DNA of 64,000 nt. Source: Cryoendolithus antarcticus. Lineage: Eukaryota; Ascomycota; Dothideomycetes; Cladosporiales; Cladosporiaceae. Within the stretch, counting starts at the first letter, position 1; every line of letters starts with the position of its first letter. The position numbers were made by a program, and so were the translations under genes. Under the pieces are notes generated by a model. It did no database searches and had not been told where the DNA came from. It was given only the letters and a program-made list of their open reading frames with translations. The stretch covers positions 644,832 through 708,831 of the forward strand of contig NAJO01000028.1 in assembly GCA_002077065.1 (NCBI GenBank), written 5' to 3'. Positions 51,171 through 60,934 of the stretch are shown here, piece after piece.

Positions 51171-51487
51171 CGAACACTGGCCCATTATGATCAATCACTG
51201 GACGCGGAACAGCAAGTCGCGAAGGCAGATTCCGACGCTGTCGTGGACTTCCATCAATCTCGGTACCTCGAAGATTCAAAGGCAGTACCTTAGATTGATG
51301 TTGACTCAGGAACGCATCGTCACAGCTACCAACGATGCGTACCCCGCTACATGAGACCCACAGATATTCCCGGACGCTGCGTGCATTATACTAAGTATGC
51401 GTTATCACCATCATCCTCATTGTGAAGCCAAGTCAGCATTGACGGAAATTTTGGACGCGCTCACACAATTCACGTCTACATCGAAGT
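51171..51487. other. Intergenic region upstream of the dehydrogenase gene
   Basis: The 317 bp show nothing recognised; they must hold the 3' flank of the checkpoint gene and the promoter of the next gene. Confidence 0.6.
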
Positions 51488-52569
51488 ATGACCAGTCTGC
51501 CGAAGCACATAGGATGGATCGGCCTAGGTGTCATGGGTTTGCCAATGGCCAGAAACCTACTACAGAAGCTGGACAGTGAGACTCAATTCTATGTGTTCGA
51601 CGTTTCTGCAGACTCGATGGGACAGCTCGTGGATGAAGGGGCGAATCGAGTGCATGCCTGCAGTAGCTCCAAAGACGTTGCCGACAAGTCCGTATGCTTC
51701 AATGAACGCAGAGCAGCGTAGTCGATCGACCTACTGACTTCGAGAAGGACATGATCCTCTCTATGGTACCCGAAGGTAGCCATGTCCGAACTGTGTACTT
51801 GACTGAAAGCGCTGGCGTCCTGGCAAGCGATCTTGGCTCTAAAATCTTGATCGACTGCAGCACAATCGACACAGGCACGTCCCTCGACGTCCGCTCCGCA
51901 ACCGCTGCCCAACACCCCAAAGCCAACTTCTATGATGCTCCTGTCTCCGGTGGCGCAATAGGAGCCTCCAAAGCCACGCTTACCTTCATGCTCGGCTGTT
52001 CGAACACAGACCCTAACCTCCCCCACCTCACAACACTGCTCAGCTACATGGGCAGCAACATCTTCCCCTGCGGCGGCCCATCGCTCGGTCTTACAGCAAA
52101 GCTATGCAATAATTACTGTAGCGGTCTGATCGCCATCGCCGTCAGCGAAGCCATGAACATCGGCATGGCCTCTGGCATGGACCCGCGCGTTTTGGCGAAT
52201 GTCTTCCATACTTCCACCGCGCAGTCCGCGATCTGCGATGATTGGTGTCCTGTGCCTGGTATCTGTCCGGAGGCGCCGGCTAGTAAGGGCTATCAGGGTG
52301 GCTTTCGAGTGCAGTTGATGAAGAAGGACTTTGGGTTGGCGGTTGATACTGCAGAACGCGTTGGGGTGAAGTTAGCACTGGGAGAGAGTGGTTTGGGGGT
52401 TTACGAGGGGGCTAGTGCGGATGAGAGGTGTAGGGACTTGGACTCGCGGGTGGTGTTTAGGTATCTTGGAGGGCAAGAAGAGTGGAGAGAGAAGTTCCCG
52501 GAGGAGGTTGAGCTCAAGCGCGACGAAACAGGAGCGTTGCTCAAGAAGGCGAGGGATGCATCGAAGTGA
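51488..52569 (+). CDS. 3-hydroxyisobutyrate dehydrogenase family enzyme
   Basis: Exons 51488-51691 and 51748-52569 join in phase 0 across a 56-nt GTATGC..GAGAAG intron (branch CTGAC 51734-51738), giving 341 residues. The NAD-binding GWIGLGVMGLPMARNL lies at about residues 9-24, the substrate box DAPVSGGAIGASKATLTFML near residue 133 and the catalytic Lys in GLTAKLCNNYCSG near residue 185. The family oxidises beta-hydroxyacids; members of this length in fungi are thought to act in valine breakdown in mitochondria, but no clear targeting peptide is seen. The C-terminal 60 residues, with an acidic VEL-KRDE stretch, extend past the usual core. Confidence 0.88.
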
Positions 52570-52928
52570 GCATCGCCTGGCAGCTATTCCTGGCAGCCGG
52601 ATTCGAGGGAAATCATCAGACAGATCCATTCCGCGCATTCGGACTTGCAACCGGACGAGCTTGTAATACTCGTCTATGTACGCCCAGATGAGCCTGGCGT
52701 GCGCATTTGACTATGTCACGCATGGCTTCGTTGGTAAGATCATCAGGGCAATGCACGCGGGAGCGGGGTTTTGGCGGGGCGATTGGCAGGAACTCGACAT
52801 CAGCCCAGTGTTCTGCAGGAACAGCGTACAAGCAGCAAAAGATACAAAGCGTAAAACAAGGTCGTATGCTTTGCAGGTAAGTACTAATCTCTCACTTCAC
52901 TAGCATTCGACCGGACATAGGTGTCAAG
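52570..52928. other. Intergenic region upstream of the GH130-like gene
   Basis: The 359 bp hold the promoter of the secreted GH130-like enzyme. A possible leader intron donor (GTAAGT at 52877-52882) with an AG at 52918-52919 lies shortly before the ATG. Confidence 0.5.
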
Positions 52929-54196
52929 ATGCTCACCTCCCATCTCATCGTCGCTTTCCTCTCTTTGCACTTCACAGCCGCGCAGGCGACTTACTCCAAC
53001 ACCTCCTCCTCTGCTACTTCTCTTCCGTTCTCCATCACCCCGGATACAGTCGAAGGTGACCCCAACTATACCGCCCCGATCTTTCCGATCTTGCCGTTCA
53101 ACCAATATGCCGGCAATCCGATTTTGGCACCCAACCCGGCTAGTAACTTCGAGAGCGCGTATCTGTATAACCCCACTGCGATCGTCCTGAACGAGACGAT
53201 CTTCTTGCTGTATAGGGCACAGAACGAGAGTAAAGTCAGCTCGGTGGGTTTGGCTTGGAGTACAGATGGGACGACGTTTGTAGGTCTCTCCATCTCAAAT
53301 CACCACTTGACTTTGATCGTACGGACGTTGTCCAGCGTAGCATGGTCGAACAGGAGTATGATCCCAGAACGCTGACCGTGTACGACCAGACCCGCCTCAA
53401 CCGCCCCATCATCTACGCTACCGAGCCCTGGGAGCAAGGCGGCGGCACAGAAGATCCCCGCATAGTCCGCGTGAATGGGACTTTCTACGTGACCTACACA
53501 GCCTACAATCTGACATCCGCGCAACTTTGCCTCGCGACCTCCACTGACCTCCTGACCTGGACAAAGTACCCGCCCCTCTTCCCCAACTGGCAAGACGTCG
53601 CGTTTTCGGATATCGACGTACCGAGCCCACGATTCAATCATTCGAAGTCTGCCGCCATCGTGAACGAGAAGATTGATGGGGTGTACAACATGTACTGGGG
53701 CGACAGCTCCTTCTACCACGCCACCTCGCCCGATATGCTCAACTGGACGACGCTCTCAGCCGGCGAGCCTTTCGCCTCGGGCGTGCATCCTTGGGAAAAT
53801 CGCCTCATTGAGCCCGGCCCCGCGCCGATCAAAACCCGCGATAATCGCTGGATCCTAGTCTACAATGGCATGACGACCGGTCGGATCGGGTACCCGGCTG
53901 CTCAATACGGTGTGGGGCAGATGCTCATCGACCCTTCGCGTGCTTTCCTCCCGACTGTGAACACCTCGATCATCAATCCCGTTACTGGTGGGACTTACCA
54001 GCCTGCTATTGCGGATGGGCCTGTAGCGCGGATCGAGAAGCCTATGGTCTTTCCGAGCACGGAACTCGAGACGAATGGACAGGTGGGGAGGGTAACGTTT
54101 GCGGAGGGGTTGGTGCAGTTCAAGGGCAAGTGGTGGTTGTACTATGGGATGGCGGATAGTTACCTTGGGGTCGCGATTGCGGATGTGCAGGCTTGA
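52929..54196 (+). CDS. Secreted GH130-like glycosidase/phosphorylase (beta-mannoside active family)
   Basis: Exons 52929-53279 and 53336-54196 join in phase 0 across a 56-nt GTAGGT..TCCAG intron, giving 403 residues; a second acceptor at 53352 would shorten exon 2 by 6 codons. A signal peptide covers about residues 1-20. The five-bladed propeller pattern is visible: NPILAPNPASNF, YNPTAIVLNETIFLLYRAQ, VGLAWSTDGTTF, GGGTEDPRIVRVNGTFYVTY with the catalytic-type Asp in EDPR, IEPGPAPI, WILVYNG, and FAEGLVQFKGKWWLYYGMAD near the end. The GH130 family acts on beta-1,4- or beta-1,2-mannosides by phosphorolysis or hydrolysis. Eight or more N-glycan sequons suit secretion. It opens a stretch of four glycan-related genes. 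Confidence 0.8.
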
Positions 54197-54329
54197 GCGA
54201 GGTTGTGTGTGCGTATATACATGTAGTAGTGGCATTCCTGTGAAGCCACCCTTGCTTCGGCTTCGTGATCATGCCCGTCTTCCATGTTCTTTTAGTTCTG
54301 TCCTCTAGCTTCGATTTGCTCGCCATCTT

Positions 54330-54743
54330 TTAAAGTATTGATGCAAGCAACTCCCACCCTTGGGCGACTTTAGGATCCTGATAAAACGAAGCTCTATTCT
54401 TCCATCCATCATAAGCCTCAGGCACAGAAGCCTCATCACGCGTGAGAAGGACGCGCCACATGCAAAGGACAGAGTAGATGAAGTTGGGTCTGTGTTGGAT
54501 TTCTCCGGAGTATGTACACATAGTCAGACAACCCTCCCCGTTCGCCCTAGGTACTCTATTCCAAAGTGTCTGTGTATGAAGGAGACGCTTGAACGCATTG
54601 GCGAAGTTGCCAGCCAGAAGATCTACCCAGATCTCACCCCGATTCCCCGCGACTCGACTTGCTTCTCTTGAGCGCTGCTTCTGCTCGTGGACATCGGGAG
54701 GGCGGGTATCGTAGACGGCGGTGATGTTCGATAGCAGCAGGAG
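54330..54743 (-). other. Unassigned 137-codon open frame behind a triple stop
   Basis: Directly after the GT32 gene's stop the strand reads TAG TGA TAG (54752-54744), and the same frame is then open for 137 codons to a TAA at 54332-54330. It has no early ATG; the first Met lies about two thirds in (CLTMCTYSG). The composition is protein-like (GEIWVDLLAGNFANAFKRLL; RPNFIYSVLCMWRVLLTRDE; ASFYQDPKVAQGWELL). TGATAG could serve as a splice acceptor, so it may be an alternative terminal exon of the GT32 gene, or the remnant of a gene whose 5' part is lost. I do not recognise a family. Confidence 0.5.
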
Positions 54744-54749
54744 CTATCA

Positions 54750-56182
54750 CTAAGGCCACGCCGGCATCACAGCAGCAGCCGCCATCTCTGGGCCGGGAGC
54801 AGCTGGCGGCGCATCCCCGCTCGCTGGCGGCGCGCCGCCTTCCGGAGCAGCAGGTGGGTGAGCCTTGTCCCAGTTCTCCTTGGCTTCGCGATCCTCTCGT
54901 TCCTTCTTCTCCTTTTCCTCCTTCTCCTCGCGCTCCTTCTTCTCGGCCTCCTCTTTCTGCTCCCGCTCGATGCGCTCGGCTTCTTCTTTGTTATCTGTGC
55001 ACTTGTCAGTATGCGGTTAGGGAGTGGAACACAGGTTGAGGGCGACATACGGGTGTCGATCAATCCTTGTTGCTCCTCGGGGGTCATCTTTGCAAAGTTG
55101 GCAGTGTTCTCATCCCACCTGTCCACACAATCCTGCACCCAATTACACAACTCGACCTCTGCGTACACCGGGTGCTTGTACCGCGGGTGCTTGTCGGGCC
55201 ACTTGGAAGCATGGTAGTGATGCCGTACGAGCGCATGCTTCGTATCATGGGTGCCCGAGTCCGAGTGTCCCTGTCCAGCAGCGAAAGCCTCGACAGTCAA
55301 TACCAGCACACCGCCGACGAGTTTCGACTCGCCGATACCGTGGAACATGCTCCAAGTGATGGTCTTGCCAGCACGCTCAGACATGTGCGCTAGGATCGCC
55401 TTTGTGAAAGCTGAAGGCCCAGTGCCGGCGATGACTTGATCAAAATCCAGCTCGATCTCGGAGATGGGTTTGTTCTGTTCTGCGGCTATGCCCTTCAGCC
55501 AGAGCATGATGCTTTCCACAAGCTCCATCATGACCGGCAAGTGCGGTTTGCACATGAAAGTCCACTGGCAGAAGGACTGGCACTTCTGGCCCAGAATCGG
55601 GTGCTGCGCGAACTCGGGCTGATCGATCTCCACACCCACGACCATATCCACATCGCGCTCGTCAAAGCGCTCAGGGACGAAGTCGGTGATGGGACGCAGC
55701 GCTTCGACGTCTATGTCTGTGTAGAGACCGCCCTCCACGTACATCACCAAGTACCGGAGAAGGTCGGCTTTGATGATCCGTAGGGTCAACTCGCGGTAGA
55801 TATACACGATATCCAGCCGGTTGAATCCTTCAGGACCAAAGTGCGTTTCCACCCACGCTAGATCATTCTGATCCGTCAACACCTCATATCGGTACGAGGG
55901 ATTCTTCGCCGGCCACGACCGCGCGGTATCGAGGTCGCGCTGCTCAAAGTCCAAGGGGTCGACTTTCCAGGTCTGCCATACCTTTCGCGGAAAGAGGGTG
56001 TTTCGGTGTGCGAAGACTCTTTGCGAGACTTCGTTCACCTGATCGCTATTGCTCGAGAGGAACCAGAATATCATAAACAGGGCAAAGCATGCCGGGAGGA
56101 CGCGTTGAAGTGACTTTGGTATCCCCATCGCAGAACCATTATTGTGGAGGTATGTATTGGTGTCTTTCGACCCTAGCTTCAT
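54750..56182 (-). CDS. OCH1-like GT32 glycosyltransferase with coiled-coil tail
   Basis: Exons 56182-55051 and 54994-54750 join across a 56-nt GTATGT..GCACAG intron, giving 458 residues. A type II membrane anchor lies at about residues 28-45 (VLPACFALFMIFWFLSS). The catalytic domain has FPRKVWQTWK, the LRIIKADLLRYLVMYVEGG segment and the sugar-nucleotide DXD motif in GGLYTDIDVEALRP, typical of GT32 alpha-1,6-mannosyltransferases in the Golgi. Exon 2 encodes a Glu/Lys-rich coiled coil (KEEAERIEREQKEEAEKKER) and then a Pro/Ala-rich end, not part of the usual OCH1 layout. Reading through the intron gives an Arg-rich tail in another frame, which I reject. An in-frame ATG at 56128 is an alternative start. 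Confidence 0.85.
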
Positions 56183-57384
56183 GATCGCGTGGGCGCGCGG
56201 TTCAAGCTGGCATGTCTGGGAGCATGCGTGGTATGAATACTTAGTTTCGTGTAGCGAGTGTGGGTTTCGCGTGTCGTGATGACACAGAGGAGGGCAGCGA
56301 GTGGGTAATTAGGGATAGGGCGTAGGTTTGCTTAGGATGAGATCAAACGTGTATGCTTGTGAAGGGGGGAGAGGACATGGAAATGTTTGTGTCACCCCAT
56401 GCATGCGTCGGTAGGACCGTGGATGTTAGCCAAATGGCAAATCACACACTGCTCACCCAAAGTGTCCTTGCCCGCGCGCTATCCATGAAACATCATCAAA
56501 GTGGCGCCGCCATTAACGGCCAAGCGTTCTGCGCGCAAGCTTCGACCGAGGCCCGCGACCATCTTGCTGTGGTCTCAACATAATGACGCGGCGATCACCC
56601 GGCAATGGCTGGTCATTGGTCACGAATGGCAGGGGGAGGGCCATTGGCAGGATTCTATTTTGCTGCGGGCGACGGGAGTGAGGTGGAGAAGGATCCGGAT
56701 ACAGATCAGATGGTGGTGCGACTTGCATGTGATTCTGTGGGGTGATTCTCGTCCGGATGCCAAACGGCTTTCCCAGGGCGAGACAAACCTGCGACATTTG
56801 CTGACAACAGTTTCGGAACTATTGCATGTTCAGGTGTACCTCGGACAGCGTGAAGTTGGCACGGAAAGGCGCTTGCCGTACACGACCGGGAGTCCACTCA
56901 GTCCAATGATGAATTTGCTTGGCACGCTCTGTATCGTATCTGCGCATAGCGTCCCCCCTTATGTGGCGTCGCATGCAGGTCGGTGATCTCCTAATTTTCG
57001 CGGTGGGGAACTAGGCTCGCCGCCTCGGCTTGGATGCCCGTGGCGACGACAGACGTGACTCGGGGCTTTTGCCCTGTCCGACGCAATGGCGCACCTTGAA
57101 TGGCGTTGGCCTCTCTTCATTCCCACGGTAGAAGAAGAAGACCGAGGTTGAGCGGGGTATTACATTGCGGGTGACAGTGACTGGCGTTGAATTTTGATTG
57201 TGAGACACCACGCATTTGCAATCACACGCAAAGTATATCGTGCGGTTTGCTATTCGTGAACGAGGTTCACGTTGCGCGCATAGGGAGCAAGCGGCGAGTC
57301 GTGGGGGGCAGTTGAGACTTCCGAACAGCATCTGGCTGGAGTGTGTGTTGGGGAGACATCACTTGCACTGCATCAACAGCAGCA
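56183..57384. promoter_or_regulatory. Divergent region between GT32 and acyltransferase genes
   Basis: The 1.2 kb between divergent starts hold no recognised gene; a 161-codon frame at 56501-56986 has no motif. Promoters of both genes must lie here. Confidence 0.55.
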
Positions 57385-58911
57385 ATGCTGCCAGAACCCG
57401 AGATCACTCTCGAAAAGGGGTACCTGGATCAACTAGAAACACATGAACTCCACCATCACTTGCCATCGAATGGCAAATCTGGCGGGTTACGACTGGTATT
57501 CTCGATGATATCTGCATTGCTGCGAGCAGCGCGGCCAGCATTCTTAAGATGGCCCTCTGGACGGAAGGCCAAATTACGAAGAACAGCCTATCTCGATGGT
57601 CTGAGAGGATTCGCTGCGTTGATGGTCTACTGTCTCCATCACGAACTATGGGCTCACGAATCGATGAAAGCCGACAAGAAACTCGAAAGCGCTTGGGGCT
57701 ATGAAGGCAACTACTACCTCGCCTGCTTCCACTTCGTCAGGACGTTTTTCTCTGGAGGCCACTACGCTGTCACGACGTTTTTCGTGATCTCTGGTTATGT
57801 TCTATCGTTGAAGCCAATTGGTCTCATGAACGCCGGCCAATATGACAAGCTCCTCGACAATATCTCCTCTGCCATGTTCCGGCGTTGGCTCAGGCTGTGG
57901 ATTCCAATCATCTTTGTCACATTCGGCATTGTCATCATGTGGCATGTGTTGGGCGTGCAGGCAAATGCCGGCGCGTGGAAACCGGAGAAGACTCTTCGGG
58001 CGGGACTCTGGACTTGGTATGTCGACATAAAGAACTACACCTGGATCTTCTCCACTGGAGGCAAGCCTTGGTTTGATTACAATCCGCATATCTGGTCGAT
58101 TCCTGTCGAAGCAAAGGGTTCGGTGGCGATTTACACCACTCTACTAGCCCTGGCGAAGTGCTCGCGCAAGGCACGAATGTGGTGTCAAGTGGCGCTCATG
58201 TGGTACATGATCTACGTTGCAGATGGCGCGCACTTCGCCATGTTCATCGCAGGCATGTTCATCTGTGAAGTCGACTATATTGCTGCAGAGAACGGGCTCC
58301 CAGACTGGATCACAGACCTGAAGGAGTGGAAGACGGTGTTCTTCCACTGTCTGCTGGCCGTCAGCATGTTTTTGGGCGGCGTTCCGTCCTACGACAGAGA
58401 CATCGTGGTGCTCCGAGAGTCGCCTGGCTGGTACCTTCTCTCCTTCCTCAAGCCACAGGCAGTGTTCGACTACAAGTGGTTCTTCCTGTTCTGGGCGGCT
58501 TCCTCACTCGTGATAACAATCCCTCGCATTGGCTGGCTGAAACGTTTCTTCGAGACTGGATTCTGTCAGTACCTTGGTCGAATCTCCTACATGTTCTACC
58601 TCTTGCACGGCCCCATCATGTGGTCATTGGGCGACCGAGTGTACGCCTCGGTGGGCTGGACGAGAGAAGCACAAGCGATGCTGTTTCAAGGATGGGCTCA
58701 CAGGATGGAAGTTCCGCAAATTGGGCCTTTTGGAATGGAGTTGAATTTCTACGTGCCGCACTTGATCCTGTTCCCCTTTACGCTATGGATGGCGGAGATG
58801 GGGACCACATTGATCGACGACAACGCGGTGAAGTTTTGCGCGTGGCTGTACAAACAGACGATAGATAGGCCGAGCGACAGGCCGAGGGCGCAGGTCAGTC
58901 CTCAGGACTAG
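57385..58911 (+). CDS. Acyltransferase-3 family membrane O-acyltransferase
   Basis: A single exon encodes 508 residues. The family mark is YLDGLRGFAALMVYCLHHEL at about residues 64-83, with the conserved Arg and the catalytic His, followed by FFVISGYVLSL in the next span. Some ten membrane spans and QYLGRISYMFYLLHGPI (the late G-x-x-S-Y-x-x-Y-L-x-H motif) complete the pattern. Members transfer acetyl or other acyl groups to sugars or lipids across membranes. The N-terminal 55 residues are cytosolic. The ATG at 57385 is the first in frame. The position between a Golgi-type glycosyltransferase and a second type II protein suggests acylation of a surface glycan; this is inference. Confidence 0.88.
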   Translation: MLPEPEITLEKGYLDQLETHELHHHLPSNGKSGGLRLVFSMISALLRAARPAFLRWPSGRKAKLRRTAYLDGLRGFAALMVYCLHHELWAHESMKADKKLESAWGYEGNYYLACFHFVRTFFSGGHYAVTTFFVISGYVLSLKPIGLMNAGQYDKLLDNISSAMFRRWLRLWIPIIFVTFGIVIMWHVLGVQANAGAWKPEKTLRAGLWTWYVDIKNYTWIFSTGGKPWFDYNPHIWSIPVEAKGSVAIYTTLLALAKCSRKARMWCQVALMWYMIYVADGAHFAMFIAGMFICEVDYIAAENGLPDWITDLKEWKTVFFHCLLAVSMFLGGVPSYDRDIVVLRESPGWYLLSFLKPQAVFDYKWFFLFWAASSLVITIPRIGWLKRFFETGFCQYLGRISYMFYLLHGPIMWSLGDRVYASVGWTREAQAMLFQGWAHRMEVPQIGPFGMELNFYVPHLILFPFTLWMAEMGTTLIDDNAVKFCAWLYKQTIDRPSDRPRAQVSPQD

Positions 58912-59382
58912 TGTATAGCTATGGTGTATGTATTGCGTTCGAGCCGGAGCATGTCGTACTTGCCGGTTCTTCACGCGGTCTCATGCAGTGTGTTCAATCG
59001 TGCAAAACCTCGCGGCAGTGGAAGTCTCCCCCTTTTGCTCACAAAGATCAAATGTACCGTACCCATTTTGCCAATCATTCGCATTTGCTCGGAATGTGTC
59101 CCGAGAGATCACACCAGCCGTCGACCCCGCAAGTCTCTCGAACCGCACGCGCACCCTTATCTATTCACGGCGGAGGTGGCATGCAGGTCCCGAGAGATCA
59201 TCAAAGCCGCATGCATTTCGTGGCACACCCGGGGCGCCAGCCCTTTGGCAGGCGCACAGACGGGCCCAGCAAACCTTACAATCACCCTCCGAGGCTTGTG
59301 AGACACTCCTTGTGAACTTCAGCGATTATTTGTCGCATGTAGCTAGGAGGAAGTTCGTGAACACCACGCGCGCAATGCGACG
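58912..59382. other. Intergenic region free of stop triplets on the plus strand
   Basis: From 58925 to 59298 there is no TAA, TAG or TGA in any of the three forward frames, while the reverse frames have normal stops. One forward frame has an ATG at 58928 and runs 153 codons to a TAA at 59387-59389 that overlaps the next start as ATGCTAA. No domain is recognised in any frame. Confidence 0.6.
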
Positions 59383-60891
59383 ATGCTAATCAAGGGATAT
59401 GGCGTGTCACCTGCAGTGATCATTGCTGTTGCTTTGGTTTCGATCGCAACGCTGCTTTACGCCACAGCGCACATTGGACCAGCGGCAGGGAGCTGGGCAC
59501 ATGGAGCAGGCAAAGTCACGGATCTCGCGAAGCCTGCGTATGAGGCTGTCGTAGGCTCGAAGACTGAGCAACACCAGGCTACGGAGTCGAAGTCGGAAAG
59601 CCATCAGACACAAGAGGCGAAACCAGCAGAGCTTGGCTCTACTGAAGGGGCTCCCTCTTTCTTCGGCGAAAATGAGGTAGCAGAGATCGTACCGCTGTGC
59701 GAACCTGCTCACCACGCCTCCACTGAACATATACCGGCACTCGCTGGTCAATACGCACCGACGCACAATGAGGTCAACTCCTCGTCCATCACCAAGGATG
59801 GCAGATTCTTCCCACTCAAATTCGGCTCCTACCCAGCCATAAATCCCAACATCATTCCGCATCCGGAGACGAAAGGGAATTTCATCATCGTCGCACAGCA
59901 GCACAAGCGCGCAGGCGACAATCAAGCCTGGTGCGCCGAGCTGGTCTGCGAGGCCGAATTCAAGGATGGCGTTTTGCAGTGCCTCGTCGAGCCCCTGAAC
60001 CTAATAATCGGACACACCACGTCCACGAAATGCGAAGGCAAACTCGCAATGCTCGAACTGAACATCGGACCGCACGACGCGCGAGTATTCTACGGCCCAG
60101 ACCACCCCTTCATAATCTACGGCTCCCAGTCAAAAGAAGTCTGCTTCGGGCAGTGGGTCCAAGACTTCCGCCTAGTAACCGACTGGCGCTATGACTTTGT
60201 CCCCGTGCAGTTCTTCAAAGAACGCACAGACATGTCCCGTCCGCCACCCTACCACCTAGTCGAGAAGAACTACTTCCTCTTCTGGGACGACAAAGGCGAG
60301 ATGTACGCCCACCACGACGTCGCGCCCTCGCGAGTCTTCGCCAAACTCTACGCCGACGGCAGTGTAGGCCCAGACCTCGCGCCGCAAACCCGCGAGCACG
60401 ATGAGAAGTGCATGTCTCGCTACGTCGCCGTCGAGCGAACGCTGGACCACATCCACCAAGCGACCAACTCCCTCGCGCTAGTGCTCTGCTCGCAGTCCAG
60501 TCCAGACTGCCACAAAACACCCGAAAACACAGTCATCATGGAGATCTTCCAGCAGAAGTCGTTCATCGACGGGCACGCCGTGTACGAACCCTTCGTGATG
60601 CTTTTCGAATCCCGCGCGCCGTTCCAGATGCACGGCGTTTCCGCGAAGCCGCTGTGGATCAATGGCCGGCGCGAGAATGGGTTTAGCGGCGAGTGGCCCC
60701 CGGAGCAGAGCGAGATGGTGTATGTGACTAGTATGAATTGGAAGGAGCACGGGAAGAAGTATACCGGGTATTTGGACGATAAGGTCATGCTTGGGTTTGG
60801 GATCGAGGATAAGGCGACGGGGGGGATGGATGTTACTGCGAGGGATCTCTTGCGGGGGATGGGGTATTGTAGTGAGTCTGGCGTTTGGTGA
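59383..60891 (+). CDS. Type II membrane protein, possibly GT91-like beta-mannosyltransferase
   Basis: A single exon encodes 502 residues. An N-terminal anchor (VIIAVALVSIATLLYATAHI, about residues 12-31) is followed by a Gln/Glu/Ser-rich stem of about 80 residues and a large lumenal domain. FGSYPAINPNIIPHPETKGN, WRYDFVPVQFF, EKNYFLFWDDKGEMYAHHDV, VGPDLAP, IHQATNSLALVLC and PFQMHGVSAKPL are the most distinctive stretches. The WRY and the wording around HHD and the HQ-T segment remind me of the fungal BMT beta-1,2-mannosyltransferase family (GT91), but I cannot confirm it. Placement after an acyltransferase and near GT32 and GH130-like genes suits a Golgi glycan role. Confidence 0.7.
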   Translation: MLIKGYGVSPAVIIAVALVSIATLLYATAHIGPAAGSWAHGAGKVTDLAKPAYEAVVGSKTEQHQATESKSESHQTQEAKPAELGSTEGAPSFFGENEVAEIVPLCEPAHHASTEHIPALAGQYAPTHNEVNSSSITKDGRFFPLKFGSYPAINPNIIPHPETKGNFIIVAQQHKRAGDNQAWCAELVCEAEFKDGVLQCLVEPLNLIIGHTTSTKCEGKLAMLELNIGPHDARVFYGPDHPFIIYGSQSKEVCFGQWVQDFRLVTDWRYDFVPVQFFKERTDMSRPPPYHLVEKNYFLFWDDKGEMYAHHDVAPSRVFAKLYADGSVGPDLAPQTREHDEKCMSRYVAVERTLDHIHQATNSLALVLCSQSSPDCHKTPENTVIMEIFQQKSFIDGHAVYEPFVMLFESRAPFQMHGVSAKPLWINGRRENGFSGEWPPEQSEMVYVTSMNWKEHGKKYTGYLDDKVMLGFGIEDKATGGMDVTARDLLRGMGYCSESGVW

Positions 60892-60934
60892 AGGAGTGTA
60901 CATATCAAGTACATAGTCTCGTACCTGGTGCATT

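Noticed and set aside
54767..55050. Arg-rich C-terminus obtained by reading through the GT32 intron
   Set aside because: A standard GTATGT..CACAG intron with correct phase gives a coiled-coil exon and a proper stop at 54750.
56501..56986. 161-codon frame in the divergent region upstream of the acyltransferase
   Set aside because: No domain and low-complexity composition; part of the promoter region.
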